A DNA stretch of 64,000 nt from Ditylenchus dipsaci (Eukaryota; Nematoda; Chromadorea; Rhabditida; Anguinidae): contig SADC01001387.1 in assembly GCA_004194705.1 (NCBI GenBank), forward strand, positions 359,259 to 423,258. Reading direction: 5' to 3'. Positions 21,993 through 34,126 of the stretch are shown one piece after another (positions within the stretch are counted from its first letter, which is position 1; every line of letters starts with the position of its first letter). The translations under genes were made by a program, and so were the position numbers. The notes under the pieces are model-generated. The model was not told the DNA's origin, searched no databases, and worked only from the letters and a program-made list of their open reading frames with translations.

Positions 21993-22611
21993 TCTAAAAA
22001 CAGACAAAACAATTAGATCACTCTGCATTCAAGTTTATTTGTTGTTATTGATCGCCCTACTAGTTCATTTATAGACTCTCGTCAACATCTTTTTCCAACC
22101 CAAAAAATAGAAGAAGGGAATCAAAAGAAGACTCTTCTTTTTGATTATCAACAATAAATAAACCTGAAAATGCTTGCTACCGATCGATGGAGAACGCCTT
22201 CAATTTTCAAAATTCTATTTACGCTTTTGAAACTGAGTGATTTTTTGGTGTAAAGTGTAAAGGAAATGCGTGAGTGGGTGATTCATTTTTGTTGAGAATA
22301 CTAAATTCTGAATAACACACTCAAATACTAAATAAACAGACAAAAGGAAGAGGAAATCAAGCTTTATTATTTTTGTTCTTTAATATAAACAAAGTGGTGA
22401 AAATAGAATTTGCAAAGAAATAAGCTCAAAATACTTTTTATGAACAAAAGTTTAGAAGAAATAAGTGAAAATTGAGTTTTTATGGATTTGAAGTTCTGAT
22501 GCTGAAATCGTGGTTCTAACTGAGAAACCGATGCTAAAATATGACTTGGAGAAATCAACAAGCGATCAAGGCAAAAATAAATAAAAAGGAACCTAGGCAG
22601 ATTTTAGCATG

Positions 22612-23845
22612 GTCTTCTCTAGGCTTGGGCCCGGGCCGGGAATCCCTTGGGATTCCCGCTTTGGAAATCCCGAAAATGCTGACTTTTCCATTCCCGTTCC
22701 CCGCCGGTCGGAAGCGCATAATCCCGTTTCCTGCCCGCTGACTTTTCAAATATCCCGAAATTTTCTCGAAATCGGAATTTTCAAATTTCAAGTTTTTTTA
22801 GTCTCGAAGCGAGAAAAAGTTTGCTTTCGTTAGATTTTTATGTCATTTCTTTCGTAATTTCTGTTCTTTTTTTCAAATTTTGCTTGTAACTTTTTATCTC
22901 TAGCTTCAAAATATGTGAATTTCTCTTATCGATATACAGGAAAATTTTAGCTTTTAAATAGCTGCAACTTTTCCTGAAAAACTATTTTAGAAGTTCCGTT
23001 TGCCACCTGCAATATTTTTGGGGGTTAAATATCGAAAACACGATTTTTCGATTCGTCCCCTGTGGTTTGGGCTTTGCCTATCCAGAGGCCACCCACAGAA
23101 CAAACTATCCAAACCACAGAGAGAACCAAGCAAAAATTGTGCTTTTCCTGTTATATACTAAAAAATATTGTCGATGAGAAAAATCATTTGGCGGAAATAG
23201 AAATTTCAAAATCGCTCCAGGAAAAAAGTTACCGCCATTTAAAAACAAAAATTTCTTGACACACCATGCATTTTTTTGTTGTTTGAAATTGTCCGAATTA
23301 ACACTCTGAAAACGGCTCATTTTCGACACCCCCCCTCTATTTTCTTGTCTTTTCAATAAAACTTGAACTTTTTTTACAGAAGTTGTACATATCAAAAAGG
23401 ATCAAGATGTGCAAAAAAGTTTTGCGCAAAAAAAATTTTTCGAAAAATTGCCTTGGTCCCCCATGTTGTTTTTGAGCCAAAATTTTAGGAGGTAAAGGGG
23501 GACCAAGGCAAAAAAGTGATTTTTTGGTAGAAGCCTCCCAGCCAAATCTTTTTTTGCCAATCTTGATCCTTTTTGATATGTACAACTTCTGTAAAAAAAT
23601 TTAAGTTTTATTGAAAAGACAAGAAAATAGAGGGGGTCGAAAATGAGCCGTCTTCAGAGTGTTAAAAAGAAAGCCATAAAATTTTCAATCCTCTGTGTAT
23701 ATTGAATTTTACCTTTTTCTTTACCTTTTTTTATACATTCCGGAATTTTAGAATTTCCATTCCCGTTTCGTGCAGGAAGAAATTTTTTAATTTTTCCATT
23801 CCCGGATCCCGCCGGAAGCCTTGCGCCTAAGCCTAGTCTTGTTAG
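22612..23845. mobile_element. element with GGAATCCC ends, carrying a nested foldback
   Basis: TCTAGGCTTGGGCCCGGGCC / GGGAATCCCTTGGGATTCCC at the left is mirrored loosely by CATTCCCGGATCCCGCCGG and GCCTAAGCCTAG at the right. Inside, 23299-23664 is an inverted repeat: ACACTCTGAAAACGGCTCAT..GTTGTACATATC on the left and its complement on the right. Its loop has CCTTGGTCCCCC and GGGGGACCAAGG. Confidence 0.65.
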
Positions 23846-24858
23846 ATATAACTGAAATACCTATGTAAGCTGATTTTTGTAAAATTCTTTATTGGACAAA
23901 CTTTATACTAATCATTATGGTTAGATTAGATTACAAGATACATTAGATTACAATTAAACCTGGATACATCGACCACCTGGGGACCGTACCTAGAAATCCT
24001 TAGATTGAAAAGTCGTCAAATTGAAGGTCAAAAGTGCCCGCGAACAGCCATGGGTTGCTAAATAGAAGTATTTACTAACCTAATGCGCTATCCCAGCCAT
24101 GGCATTTTTTCATTCGTGAAATAATTTTCAATAATAATTTTATATAAAAAACTTGTTGTTTTGAGATCAAATTTCAAACTTTCGTGTCAGTTTTTTTTTG
24201 TCAAAATAGTTCTTTTTACGGATACCAGGCTAGGGAGTTGTTATAGAACCATTGAAGTGGTCGATATATGGAGGTTGGCTATATTAGAGAAATGGTTTAC
24301 GTTTAATTGTAATAAACTAAGCAACAAAGCGTTTTATGCAAACATCAGTAGAACCTTTTTGAAAGGCTGAATCTTCCAGCTGGTACTGTTGCGCATTTTG
24401 GAAGATAATTTGTTTTCCAACTGCAGCATCTCATTGGTAGTGACATTTTGAGCAATGAATTAGTTTCAGCTAGTCCCGAAAACACATTTAGACACCAAAG
24501 AACAAAACAAAAGGGTTTAGTGTCAGTAGTAAAACGCTAAAAGTTGGTGTATTCATTAGTGTTTTGCAAAGATGTTTTTCCTATGCTGATATGGTTTAAT
24601 GCACTATACCAAAATTTTGAAATCTGGTTATACTTTGTGAATTATTCTTTGTTTGGGGAAACGTAAAAAATTGCCAGCTGTAGTTATAACAAAATAATCA
24701 AAATAAATAAATAAATAATTATGTTTTTGTGTCATTCTGTATTCGGTATCTAATTCGGGGATGTTTTCTTCTTTTCTGTATACAAATCTAAAAGAGTTGA
24801 CCCACCTTTTTGATCATCTGAGACAACTTACTGAACATCTAGACCAAATTGTAAGCTT

Positions 24859-26394
24859 CTAAGCCGTGGAATACATAAATGAATAGCATAATTTCTTTGT
24901 AATTCCATGTTCACTGGTTTCATGCAAATAGGCAATTATATTGTCTACCAAATTTCCTGATAATCCAGCGCAAATTACCAGACTTTCGCAATCATTCAGA
25001 TTCTTGTACTTAAACGGGTAAAAATAAGGTGGTATGGAAGTGGCATAGTTTCTGTCCACAACCACTAATTGCTTGGCTTGAGTGACTGCAAGTTTTGCGG
25101 CAAACAAGGTGGAGTAAAAACTATCTGCTTGTCTTTGACCTAATGAGTGGCTGTCCATGTCAATCACCAGAGTCTGGTCATGTAAATAGGAGTAAAACTG
25201 TAGATATATTTTCTGCTATTTCTGTCTGTGTGTTTAGATTCTAAATTTTTATACAAAAAAGTGGATTTTGAAGGTATTTAAAAATGGGTGCGAAATTGAC
25301 GATTTTTAAGCAAAGGCGATTGTGGCTGTTTACGAGAGTGAATCTTGATACTTATAAGCAGAGCAGTAGCACAAAAATAGGCGGATATGATGAAAAAATT
25401 TTTTTGATTTATACGTCCTCGACAATGAGGTAAACCTACTTTTAGAACAAATGAGTGAGTTACTAATTTTGGTTGTAAATCAAAGCTGATTACGTCTTTT
25501 TTAAATAAAAAATTAGATAGGTCGAAAAGACCCCGTAGTTTGCGGGTTAAATAAAAGATTTTTTTGAGCCCTGTACTTAACGCATTGTGTATACTGGTTT
25601 CAGGTAAGCCGTGTGACTTAATAATCACAGATCTACCACTACTCATCATGATATTTTTTCATTCATCGAATTTGGAATTTCCAGCTTTATTTTCCACGGA
25701 AAGCTCATTTCAAACCAAAAGAATGAAAAACTTGATAAAACAACGAAAATACGAAAAAAACTTCAATGCTTTTAAAATTGGCGGATCGGTATTTTATGTC
25801 AAAATTTAGTCCCATAAAGTCATATTTTTAATACGATATTCAAATTGCTTTTATAAATTTACATGTTATGCAGGAAAAAAGCAGCCAGCAAATTTCAGGG
25901 CTATTTCGCGAAATTTTATGAGGATTTAAAAACTATCAATACAAAAATAAATATTTGAAAAGAAAATTAATTAATTAATACCTTCCAAACATGTGAAATG
26001 TCAAAAAAGCCTTCTCCAAAGTGGCGCAGCACATCACAATCCGCATCAATGGACACACAAGTTGTGCCGAATCGAATGTTCTTCGAGCAAAACTCAAAAG
26101 CTTGACTGAGACTTAACTTCTTGATCTAATGCCCATAGTAAACAGTGCAATAGTTTGAAGTGGTCAAGCCACTAGCTCGACCATTCTTCTCCTCCTCGTA
26201 CAACAGTCGCAAATTGAGCTGGCGTAGATGACGGTATGGAACATCAGAAAATTTATTGCTGATTAAATCGGAACATCAGAAAATTTATTGCTGATTAAAT
26301 CGGCAAACAAAAAATTTACTAACTGCAGACTGTCCAGCTGCCAACGGGTGCAGAAAGACAAAATTTCTTTCAATATTTTAGATGATTGATCCAT
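24859..26394 (-). CDS. unrecognised two-exon gene, possibly disrupted
   Basis: Exon 1 is 25982-26394 (ATG at 26394) and exon 2 is 24859-25197, ending TAG at 24859-24861; the intron has good GT and CAG ends. Together they encode about 239 residues of clearly coding character (QLNLRLLYEEEKNGRASG; KNIRFGTTCVSIDADCDV; VIDMDSHSLGQRQADSFY). I do not recognise the family; there is no signal peptide or obvious membrane segment. Two defects lie in exon 1. A 32-base unit is tandemly duplicated (26238-26269 and 26270-26301) and breaks the frame, and TAG at 26126-26128 interrupts it. Removing one repeat unit restores phase exactly. These are not homopolymer changes, so this may be a recent pseudogene. 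Confidence 0.6.
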
Positions 26395-26946
26395 TTAAGT
26401 GCTTGCAGAGAATATTTCAAACGTTTTAAAAATAAAGATATATGCTTGGTTTTGTAGCTATTATCTTATCAAGGGACAAATGAGAATTATTGCTTAAGTG
26501 TTTTTTCAAGGGGCTGTGTGTTTATACTGCCTAGCCTCAAAATTTTAATCGGTTATCATAGCAGCATCCAGCTAAAGCATTAGCTAGCGACTTTTTTTTA
26601 TCAATCATACCATGCGAACGACAAATTTGGAAACCTCTTCCAACCTAAAATCCAGGCTACATTAGCCCACTTTTTCAGTTTTCGTTGGTTTACAGCTTTT
26701 ATAAACAACTGCTCAAAGTGACCACCACCTGCTGCAGCACATGGTATACCACCGACTCGTTACAGTTTTGATGGACCTGTTCTGGTTTAGGGGGAGGTAG
26801 GACGCCCATTTTTCACTATATATTTTTTTGTTTTTTAGGTTGATAATGGTAATCATAGTAATTTCAGGGCTAAATTCTCTCACCCCGCTTCCCAAAACAG
26901 CCCAAAAGCATGTTTTTTCAACGTATGAATAGTTTTATAAGTAATT

Positions 26947-27129
26947 ATGTTGATCAAGGTGATTTTCGTCACGCTGGTCGCTTTTTTGACTTGCGCGGCT
27001 CGGAGCATGACTTATACTGTAGATAATGCCAGAAAAAATAATCAAGAAAATAATCAAGTCCAGTCAGGAGATTTAGGAATTTATTCCCAGTCGCTTCTTA
27101 TAGACTACAGTCGACTCTTGTTTATCTGA
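26947..27129 (+). CDS. small secreted peptide, 3' end rewritten by a MITE
   Basis: An intronless frame begins MLIKVIFVTLVAFLTCAARS, a good signal peptide, followed by an Asn/Gln-rich stretch (NARKNNQENNQVQSGD). The last codons lie inside the Tigger-type element starting at 27108. With that element and one TA removed, the frame would read SLLIDYRH and stop at the TGA after the element (about 28055), so the insertion altered only the final residues. Function unknown. Confidence 0.5.
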   Translation: MLIKVIFVTLVAFLTCAARSMTYTVDNARKNNQENNQVQSGDLGIYSQSLLIDYSRLLFI

Positions 27130-28047
27130 CACCCCAGGGGACCGGCCTTAGGGTGTCAGATAAACGAGGTAATAAATCCCATTCAAGGCTAAGGTGTCAG
27201 TTAACCGAGTTTTTCAATTTATTCAAACAATCAACAACCAGGATTGTGCTTTCGGGCGCTCATCTAAAACAAAAAATGGGGAGCGTAAAATAACGCAGAC
27301 TTCCAACATGAGCAAAATGAATAAAAAACGACAAGAGCAAAGAGAAAGTGTGTCATTTTTTGCCATAGAATTCTGGTTTTTGGCCATAGATTTTGAATGG
27401 CCATAGAATTCGTCTCTTTTGGCAATAGAATTCTTATTTTTGGCTACAGATTTCTTCTTCTTTGGCCGTACTCGCTCAAATTCATGTTTTGATCACTTTT
27501 TGAGATTTTATTGTGTCTGAAACATGCTGCAAAAATGTTTTCAGGGTCCAAACGATAATTTTTCGAGAAAAAATGTTGGCAAATTTTTCCGACTATTAGC
27601 TGCTCAAGACAAAAAGCATGCTTTTAACCAGAAAAATTTTCTCGAAAAAGTGTTGTTTGCACCCTGAAAACATTTTTGCAGCAAGTTTCAGACACAATAA
27701 AATCTCAAAAAGTAGTTGAAACATGATTTTGAGCGAGTACGGCCAAAAAATCTATGGCTTAAGAGAAGAATTCTATGGCCATTCAAAGTCTAAGGCCAAA
27801 ATCAAATATTCTATGGCCAAAAACGAGAATTCTATGGCCAAAAAGAAATATTATCCAAAGCTAAATGCAATATTTCAGGCGCTAATTAGGTGCTGAATTT
27901 GATTTTGTGAACTTTTTGAAAAATTAAAACAAAAAATAAGGTGGTGTCAGTTAAACGAGAGAATTTTTTTTGTCGGGACCAGCCTTAGCGTGTCAGATAA
28001 CCGAGGGTGTCAGTTAACTGGGGTGTCAGATAAACGATAGTCGACTG
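27108..28047. mobile_element. Tigger/pogo-type element with nested foldback
   Basis: The ends CAGTCGACTCTTGTTTATCT and AGATAAACGATAGTCGACTG are inverted and flanked by TA (27106-27107, 28048-28049). Inner repeats GGTGTCAGATAAACGAG mirror across. Inside, about 27355-27845 is a second palindrome built from GGCCATAGAATTC units and a CAAAAATGTTTTCAGGGT arm. No transposase is visible. Confidence 0.85.
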
Positions 28048-28442
28048 TATCGGCATTGACGAAAGTTTTTTTTCACAAAGTGCTCATTGTTAAATCTTAT
28101 TAAAAGTGTTGTTTGTTTCTCAAAATTTGCATGCTGGACAAACTACCCTGAGCATGCAGCAGTATTTTATTAATAAAAGAAGACTAGAATTTATTTGAAA
28201 AATGCAAATAATTTTATTTTCTATACAAATCATCAAAGGCATTATGTTTTGTTGTGTACTTCTTAAGAAAGGATTAGAAGGGCAGTATGTTTATGCAAAA
28301 AGTGAAAAATAGCTTGCGGATCTAACAAGGAACACTGTTCAGCGTTTTTTAATGAAGTAGTGATTTAGAAGACCTGAAAGTGGTGCGAATGGGCAAAAAG
28401 CGACTGGATCTAAGTGAATATGTTTGTTACACGGCATGCAGA

Positions 28443-28896
28443 GTTGTGAGGCCAACTCGACCTAGAGTAGTACATAGTCCAAGTTTTTACCGATCAAAGG
28501 ATGCCGCCTTTGTGCCCCATACCTATTGGCCACTTTCAAAGAGACGCCCTAAACCTATGGGGCACTTTCTGATGTGGTGTGGGAGCCTAAACCACTACCC
28601 TCCAAAACGAAAGCACTACCCTCCAAATTATGTCGGGAAAATTAGTGACTTAAAACAGTGACACAGCTGTGCCCTTTCAAAGAGTGCCCTTGTTTCTTAA
28701 TATATTCGAAATAGGTAACAGCTGTTGTTGACCTATATTCTAATAGTTCTCAATAGGCATTGGTCAAAAAGGGGCGGAGCCTAACACCCTCTTATACCTA
28801 TGGGCTTGTCTTTGAAAGTGCCCAATAGGTATGGGGCACAAAGGCGGCATCCATTGATATACAAAACTTGGTGGTTGTACTACTCTGGCCAACTTC
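28443..28896. mobile_element. foldback element with GATGCCGCCTTTGTGCCCC arms
   Basis: The left arm (AGTAGTAC, AAGTTTTTACCGAT, GATGCCGCCTTTGTGCCCCA, TACCTATTGGCCACTTTCAAAG) returns inverted at 28810-28896. No coding potential. The sequence between it and the gene at 30188 is AT-rich and shows nothing else. Confidence 0.7.
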
Positions 28897-30187
28897 GAAA
28901 AACCGAAAAAACATACAGAGGTTTTCCACAGTAAGCTGCTCTAAAAATTTCATAATTATAGAAACATTTAAGACAATCTATTACAGTAGACGCTCGATAT
29001 AAGCTGAAACTTAAAGCTTTCTTTCAAGCTGAAAACTTTGAATAATGAAAATTTAAAACATGAGTAATAATGCAGTTATAAAACTGAGGTAAAAGCTTCG
29101 GCCCGCAGGAAATTTCAAACTTTATTATGCCTCAGTCTCTTTATAAGTTTCATCAGATAGCCAAAGCTCGTCCTACAAAGTTGTTAGATTTAATTTCACA
29201 ATAAGCGAAAATTTTAAAAATTTCACTATTAAAACTAAAACCTGTAAAAATGGAAAATTTAAGCCATTTTAATTTTTGTGTTTAAACTACAAAATTTCAT
29301 GTAGCAACACTAATTTTACTTCTCAGTCGGTAGCGTTGGATCTCAGCTTTCTTCTAAGCCCAAATTTGCTACAATACCACAACAAATATTTCATAAAAAT
29401 AACAAAGAATGTCTAAATTCACTTATTCTTTTGCTTAACTCTTATATGTTTGAAATTTAGGGCCTTGCTACGAAAACCCCTTTTACTGATTTTGCCAGTT
29501 TGACTCATTGTAATCATTTAGATACTTAAAATTGCGCACAAATACACATATAATGTCGTAAAAAAGAAAAAAACCTTTAAAAAGTATAAAAATTTACAAA
29601 AATTAAAATTGTACAAAAAAACAGAACGCTACGACCTGTTTCCCATTTTTGCCATTTTGACACGCCGTGGTTTCAAAACAGAATCAGTGGAGCTGGAGTT
29701 GATTTTTTCAATGGCTGCATAGGTTGAAAAGCTAAGATAAGAGCTTGGACGTTGTACATGGATTACGGATGTTAGAGGGCTTCGATCGAGTTAACCACTG
29801 GACTCATTTGTTGCTGTTGAGTTTGTGGGTTGTACCTTCTGAACAATCTGATAAATCAAAAGAATATGCTAAAAATATGTTTATGAATAAAAATCTTATA
29901 AAAAATCCACATTTTTGTGCATTTTCGTTTTGGTAACGAAGTAACAAGAGATGTATAAATCACATTTGGTCACACACTCTTTTTTTATCTCCCACAGCTG
30001 TGCAAACCTTGACCAGCTTTTTTTAAATTCTTTACTTGCAATCTTTATTGCGCAGTAGTAATAGGTATAACCAGTTTTCACTTTTCTGAGACCACAAATC
30101 AGCTGTATAAAAGAAGAAGCTATTTGAAGTCACTAACCAAATTTTCTATTTGTTGTGTTTGCTGTTAAGGATTTTTGTAGTGCTAAA

Positions 30188-30905
30188 ATGAGAATTTTAT
30201 TATTTTCGATGCTATTTTGGACCATTTTGACCTATGTGATTGCAACATCCAGGTAAAATTTGCGATATAATTAGAAATAAAAACCTTTATTATTATTCTA
30301 TTAACTAAAGTGCAATATCAAAAATAAAGCTGAAAAAACTATAAAGCTGAAAAAAACTAAACTTCACAAGCAAATCTTTTCTAAAAACTAAAAAAAATTT
30401 GACTTTTACATTCTATTGTATTCTATTTTTGGATTAGTGTGTAGCCCTGAATCTTAGCTTATTATCGACCTAAGAAACTCTGCTGAAAATTGGAAAAATA
30501 CGGATTTGAAAAAAATAACGGCTAATTTATTTCAAATCCTTGAATCTTCTAATTTTTTCAAACTCTTTAATTTTCAAATTTCGGAAAACACTCTCCAGAG
30601 TTTGTTAGCTTGTCAAAAGCTGAGATCTTGGGCTATACTCTAATGCAAAAAGTACAATAAAGGTCCAAAGTAGGTTGAGAAAAAATAATGTTTTAAAAAT
30701 CAAATAAAATAAAAATGGATTTTTTTAATTCAAACAAAAAAATTGCTAGAGAATGGTAAGTAATGATATGCTTTTCAGCAGTCCACGCGTCAAACGTCAA
30801 TTTGGTCATGGAAGATTTGGAGGCGAAGCAATCAAATTTACAGAAACAGTACAACAGCCAGTTATCCCTAGGAAAGATAGCAAAACTGAGCAAATGCAAG
30901 GATAA
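30188..30905 (+). CDS. small secreted glycine-rich peptide precursor, KR-QFG family
   Basis: Exon 1 (30188-30252, 65 bases) is a signal peptide (MRILLLFSMLFWTILTYVIA); exon 2 (30779-30905) ends at TAA. The joined protein is about 63 residues. Across the splice it reads SSPRVKRQFGHGRFGG, then a Thr/Gln-rich tail. The KR just before QFG is a likely convertase site, so the mature product may start at Gln. The gene at 56.8-57.9 kb has an exon 1 of identical length, the same splice phase and the same SS-x-RVKRQFG core, so the two are paralogues. An antimicrobial, cuticular or neuropeptide-like role is possible but not shown. Confidence 0.75.
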
Positions 30906-31265
30906 TTTTTTTAGTTAGTTTTATAAGTTATGTACAAAGTTATTACTACAATAAAAACCATGGAAAAAGTCATACACATCTAGAATTAGAAACTGATTAG
31001 GAATACAACTGCGTAATACTATTTGGTTTGCTAAAAAGCTGAAATATGCCACGAAATAAGCTACGAGAAACTTAAAACTTGAATATGCCAAAGTTTTCGT
31101 TTTAACTTTCGTTAAAAAAAATTTTTATCATGTAGCCAGGATCTCAGCTTTCCAACAAGCTATCAATTTAAACTTTTTGAGATTTCAGGTTTTGAATAAA
31201 GTAACAAAAACATGCATATGAATTCATTCAAACCCCTAAACATCTGACTTTTTGAGGTAATTTAA

Positions 31266-32953
31266 CACTCGGAAAGCCATGCGTAGTAATTGCTGCGTCG
31301 GAAGCAGAATTTCACGCTCTACACGATGGTACTTTTATTTTTTTATTTAGACATAAATGTGCCGAGATATTAATGATTTAAAATTGGTCGAAAACGGCCC
31401 TCCAAAACAACAATTCGGTTGATTCATTCATGTGGTACTCACCCAAATTTATACTTTTTTCTAGACGTTTAGCATCTTAAAGTGATGGGCATGAACAGGG
31501 CTATCAATAGGTGCAAGCATCCAAGGCAGTAGTGGTGAAATCCTGGACATATATGCATTTATAGGCTAAAATCCAGATTTCTGAAATCACAATCCACTCA
31601 CTAAAATTCTCATAACTTTTCTCAGTGACCACTTCCAACCATTTTCTCAGGCCTATCAGATAGCACAGCTTCAGGGCTACACAATGAGCACTAATAAGCC
31701 GTATGGTGAAGAAAAAAATATTGCCAAAAGTCGATTTCCACTTCAGGGATTGCTATCGTTCGGAATGCTAGATTTCAACCAAACATGAAGGAATGTAAAG
31801 GCAAAACAACGAAAAACCGAATATCATTTTTCCAGCCAAATACATATGCAACGTCACAAAACAACACAACTCATCCACAAGCTGGCAGACCAATTGATGA
31901 CTGGACAAAAAGCAGAAAGAGCAAAATCGGAACACTGGATTGCAAAAACTTTTTCGCAGATATCAGGCCACTACGACAGGTTTGAGAAGAAATGCAAACG
32001 TATTTATTATCATTGAATTTAGTCTTCACAACAAAATGAATGCGACCACGAAAGAATCTCCAAAGTGGTGCATATCTGCAATAAGGTGGGAAGGGGTGAC
32101 CGCGTACGCAGCTGCAGCAAATGTGAGAAACTTGCTTGTGAAGACCACATCGTGATGCTAGTGCTTTGCACCAAGTGCAGCCGTGTGGGAGAAGATGAGC
32201 ATCTACATCTGCCGAAGCCTGTCGCTGCCACTGGTTATTGCCAGTCTGCCAAGCAATGAGTCGAAAACGCTGTAGCAGGTGTCAGAAACATTACTGCAGA
32301 AAGCATCAGCACAAAACAAACGAAGAAAAATGCGATCAGTGCAGATAAGTTGTGTTGTTTTGTGACGTTGCATATGTATTTGGCTGGAAAAATGATATTC
32401 GGTTTTGTCGTTGTTTTGCCTTTACATTCCTTCATGTTTGGTTGAAATCTAGCATTCCGAACGATAGCAATCCCTGAAGTGGAAATCGACTTTTGGCAAT
32501 ATTTTTTTCTTCACCATACGGCTTATTAGTGCTCATTGTGTAGCCCTGAAGCTGTGCTATCTGATAGGCCTGAGAAAATGGTTGGAAGTGGTCACTGAGA
32601 AAAGTTATGAGAATTTTAGTGAGTGATTGTGATTTTCAGAAATCTGGATTTTAGCCTATAAATGCATATATGTCCAGGATTTCACCACTACTGCCTTGGA
32701 TGCTTGCACCTATTCGATAGCCCTGTTCATGCCCATCACTTTAAGATGCTAAACGTCTAGAAAAGTATAAATTTGGGTGAGTACCACATGAATGAATCAA
32801 CCGAATTGTTGTTTTTGGAGGGCCGTTTTCGACCAATTTTAAATCATTAATATCTCGGCACATTTATGTCTAAATAAAAAATAAAAGTACCATCGTGTAG
32901 AGCGTGAAATTCTGCTTCCGACGCAGCAATTACTACGCATGGCTTTCCGAGTG
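31266..32953. mobile_element. piggyBac-type foldback transposon, 606-bp inverted repeats
   Basis: CACTCGGAAAGCCATGCGTA at 31266 and its complement ending at 32953 are flanked directly by TTAA on both sides (31262-31265, 32954-32957), the diagnostic piggyBac target. Each arm is 606 bases (31266-31871 and 32348-32953) and the two are almost identical, for example AATAGG against ATTCGATAG near the middle. The 476-base core carries a cysteine-rich C-terminus. Confidence 0.85.
31872..32347 (+). pseudogene. piggyBac transposase C-terminal zinc-finger remnant
   Basis: Between the arms one frame reads to 32259 through CSKCEKLACEDH and CTKC. A second frame, one base shifted, continues CQAMSRKRCSRCQKHYCRKH and ends CDQCR with TAA exactly at 32345-32347, one base from the right arm. 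Both have the CxxC-x4-C-x2-H ... CxxC spacing of the cysteine-rich domain at the end of piggyBac transposases. Upstream, another frame (QLIHKLADQLMTGQKAERAK) looks coding. The catalytic domain is absent. Confidence 0.6.
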
Positions 32954-33095
32954 TTAACAGAGTTTGGTAACTAATTAGAAAGATGAGATCCTAAAACAAC
33001 TTTAAAAAACACAACAATTTAGAAAAAATGTCAATTCAATGGCAATTTTGCTTTTTGTGTCAGATTTCAGCTTTTTCGCAAACCAAATCAGTGTA

Positions 33096-33231
33096 AACTA
33101 GGGTTGGTTAATTTCCGGAAAAATAAATTTCCGGACCCCGGAAATTTTCCGGAAATTTCGGAAAATTTCCGGAAAATTACCGGAAAATTTCCGCGGAAAT
33201 TTTCGGAAATTTTCCATCACCCAACCCTAGT
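33096..33231. mobile_element. short MITE, CTAGGGTTGG ends, CCGGAAATTT repeats
   Basis: CTAGGGTTGG at the left and CCAACCCTAG at the right are inverted. The body is a self-complementary array of TTTCCGGAAA-type units. It abuts the right end of the Mutator-type element. A similar CAACCCTAG end with GGGCATATGCCCG repeats occurs at 45770-45875. Confidence 0.75.
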
Positions 33232-33829
33232 GTAAACCATAGACAAATAGAAACACTTTTGGTATCTTTCCTGTCTTGCAAGGAAACTACCTTTAAAATC
33301 AATCAAGCAGAGTCAAGAGGCGTGAAGAAGGCTTTAGAGTTTCTCTTTATCTTCTTTTATTTACACCTTATATGGCAGTTGTCTATGTGGTATTGCATTT
33401 CTCTATGTTTTTGGTTTTTTACTTATGGCAGTGACTAAAATTGGTTAACTCTTAAACTACGGCATGGGTTTTTCGCAACAGAGCAAACTTGGTTTTTTTC
33501 TCAATTAACTACAAAGCAATGATATACCTTCATATATCAGTTTTTAATGCTCTTTCTGTTCGCATATTCAGATTGCCTTATGACCTTAACTCACTGAAAT
33601 GAATTATTTAACAAAAGACCAAAACTGTGATTAAACGTATTTAATAGCAAACCAGACACAGTGGTCTTGAACTTTGTCAAACAAATTTTTTTGCCCACTC
33701 CTTTTCCTGTTTAATCGTCAGTTTTTTAGCAAATTGTTTAAGTTGCAAGGGCTATTTAAGAAGAATTTGAGAGAGCAGTGATATCATTGATGCTTCTTTG
33801 TCGTCATACATTATACTTTTATGGACAGT

Positions 33830-34126
33830 ATGAAATTTTTATCTTACTAGTTTCGATGTCTGTTCTCGTCGTCCAAGCACAGTAAATAAGTTAAATTTTT
33901 CTTCATTGATTAATGACGAATTTTAAGTGCACTGCGTCCTAGGAGGCAAGGATACGGCTTTGGTGGCTTTGGTAATCAAGGTTTTGGAGGGTTTGGCAAT
34001 CAAGGATTCAGAGGCTTTGGCAACCAAGGATTTGGTGGACAGTCTGAAACGTTCAGAAATAGTGAAACTATTCGAGGACCAGGTTACAGCGACACCATCA
34101 GCGACAAGAGAACGTATTATGGTTAA
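33830..34126 (+). CDS. secreted glycine-rich peptide, YYG family, paralogue 1
   Basis: Exon 1 (33830-33881) begins MKFL and continues, after one missing base in or near the TTTTT run at 33836-33840, as LLVSMSVLVVQA, a signal peptide. Exon 2 (33928-34126) gives LRPRRQGYGFGGFGNQGFGG repeats and a conserved tail (SETFRNSETIRGPGY, SDKRTYYG) ending at TAA. The RPRR motif is a likely processing site. The tail is shared almost residue for residue with 38268-38628, while the glycine repeats differ in number, so the tail is probably the constrained part. Function unknown. Confidence 0.75.

Larger units (their letters stand above)
31017..33095. mobile_element. Mutator-type non-autonomous element hosting a piggyBac
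   Basis: Left end ATTTGGTTTGCTAAAAAGCT..GAAATATGCCACGAAATA; the right end TTTTTCGCAAACCAAATCAG is inverted to it. The same terminus (GATTTGGTTTGCTAAAAACC) bounds the transposase-bearing element at 34345-36155. A piggyBac-type element (31266-32953) lies inside it. Confidence 0.6.
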
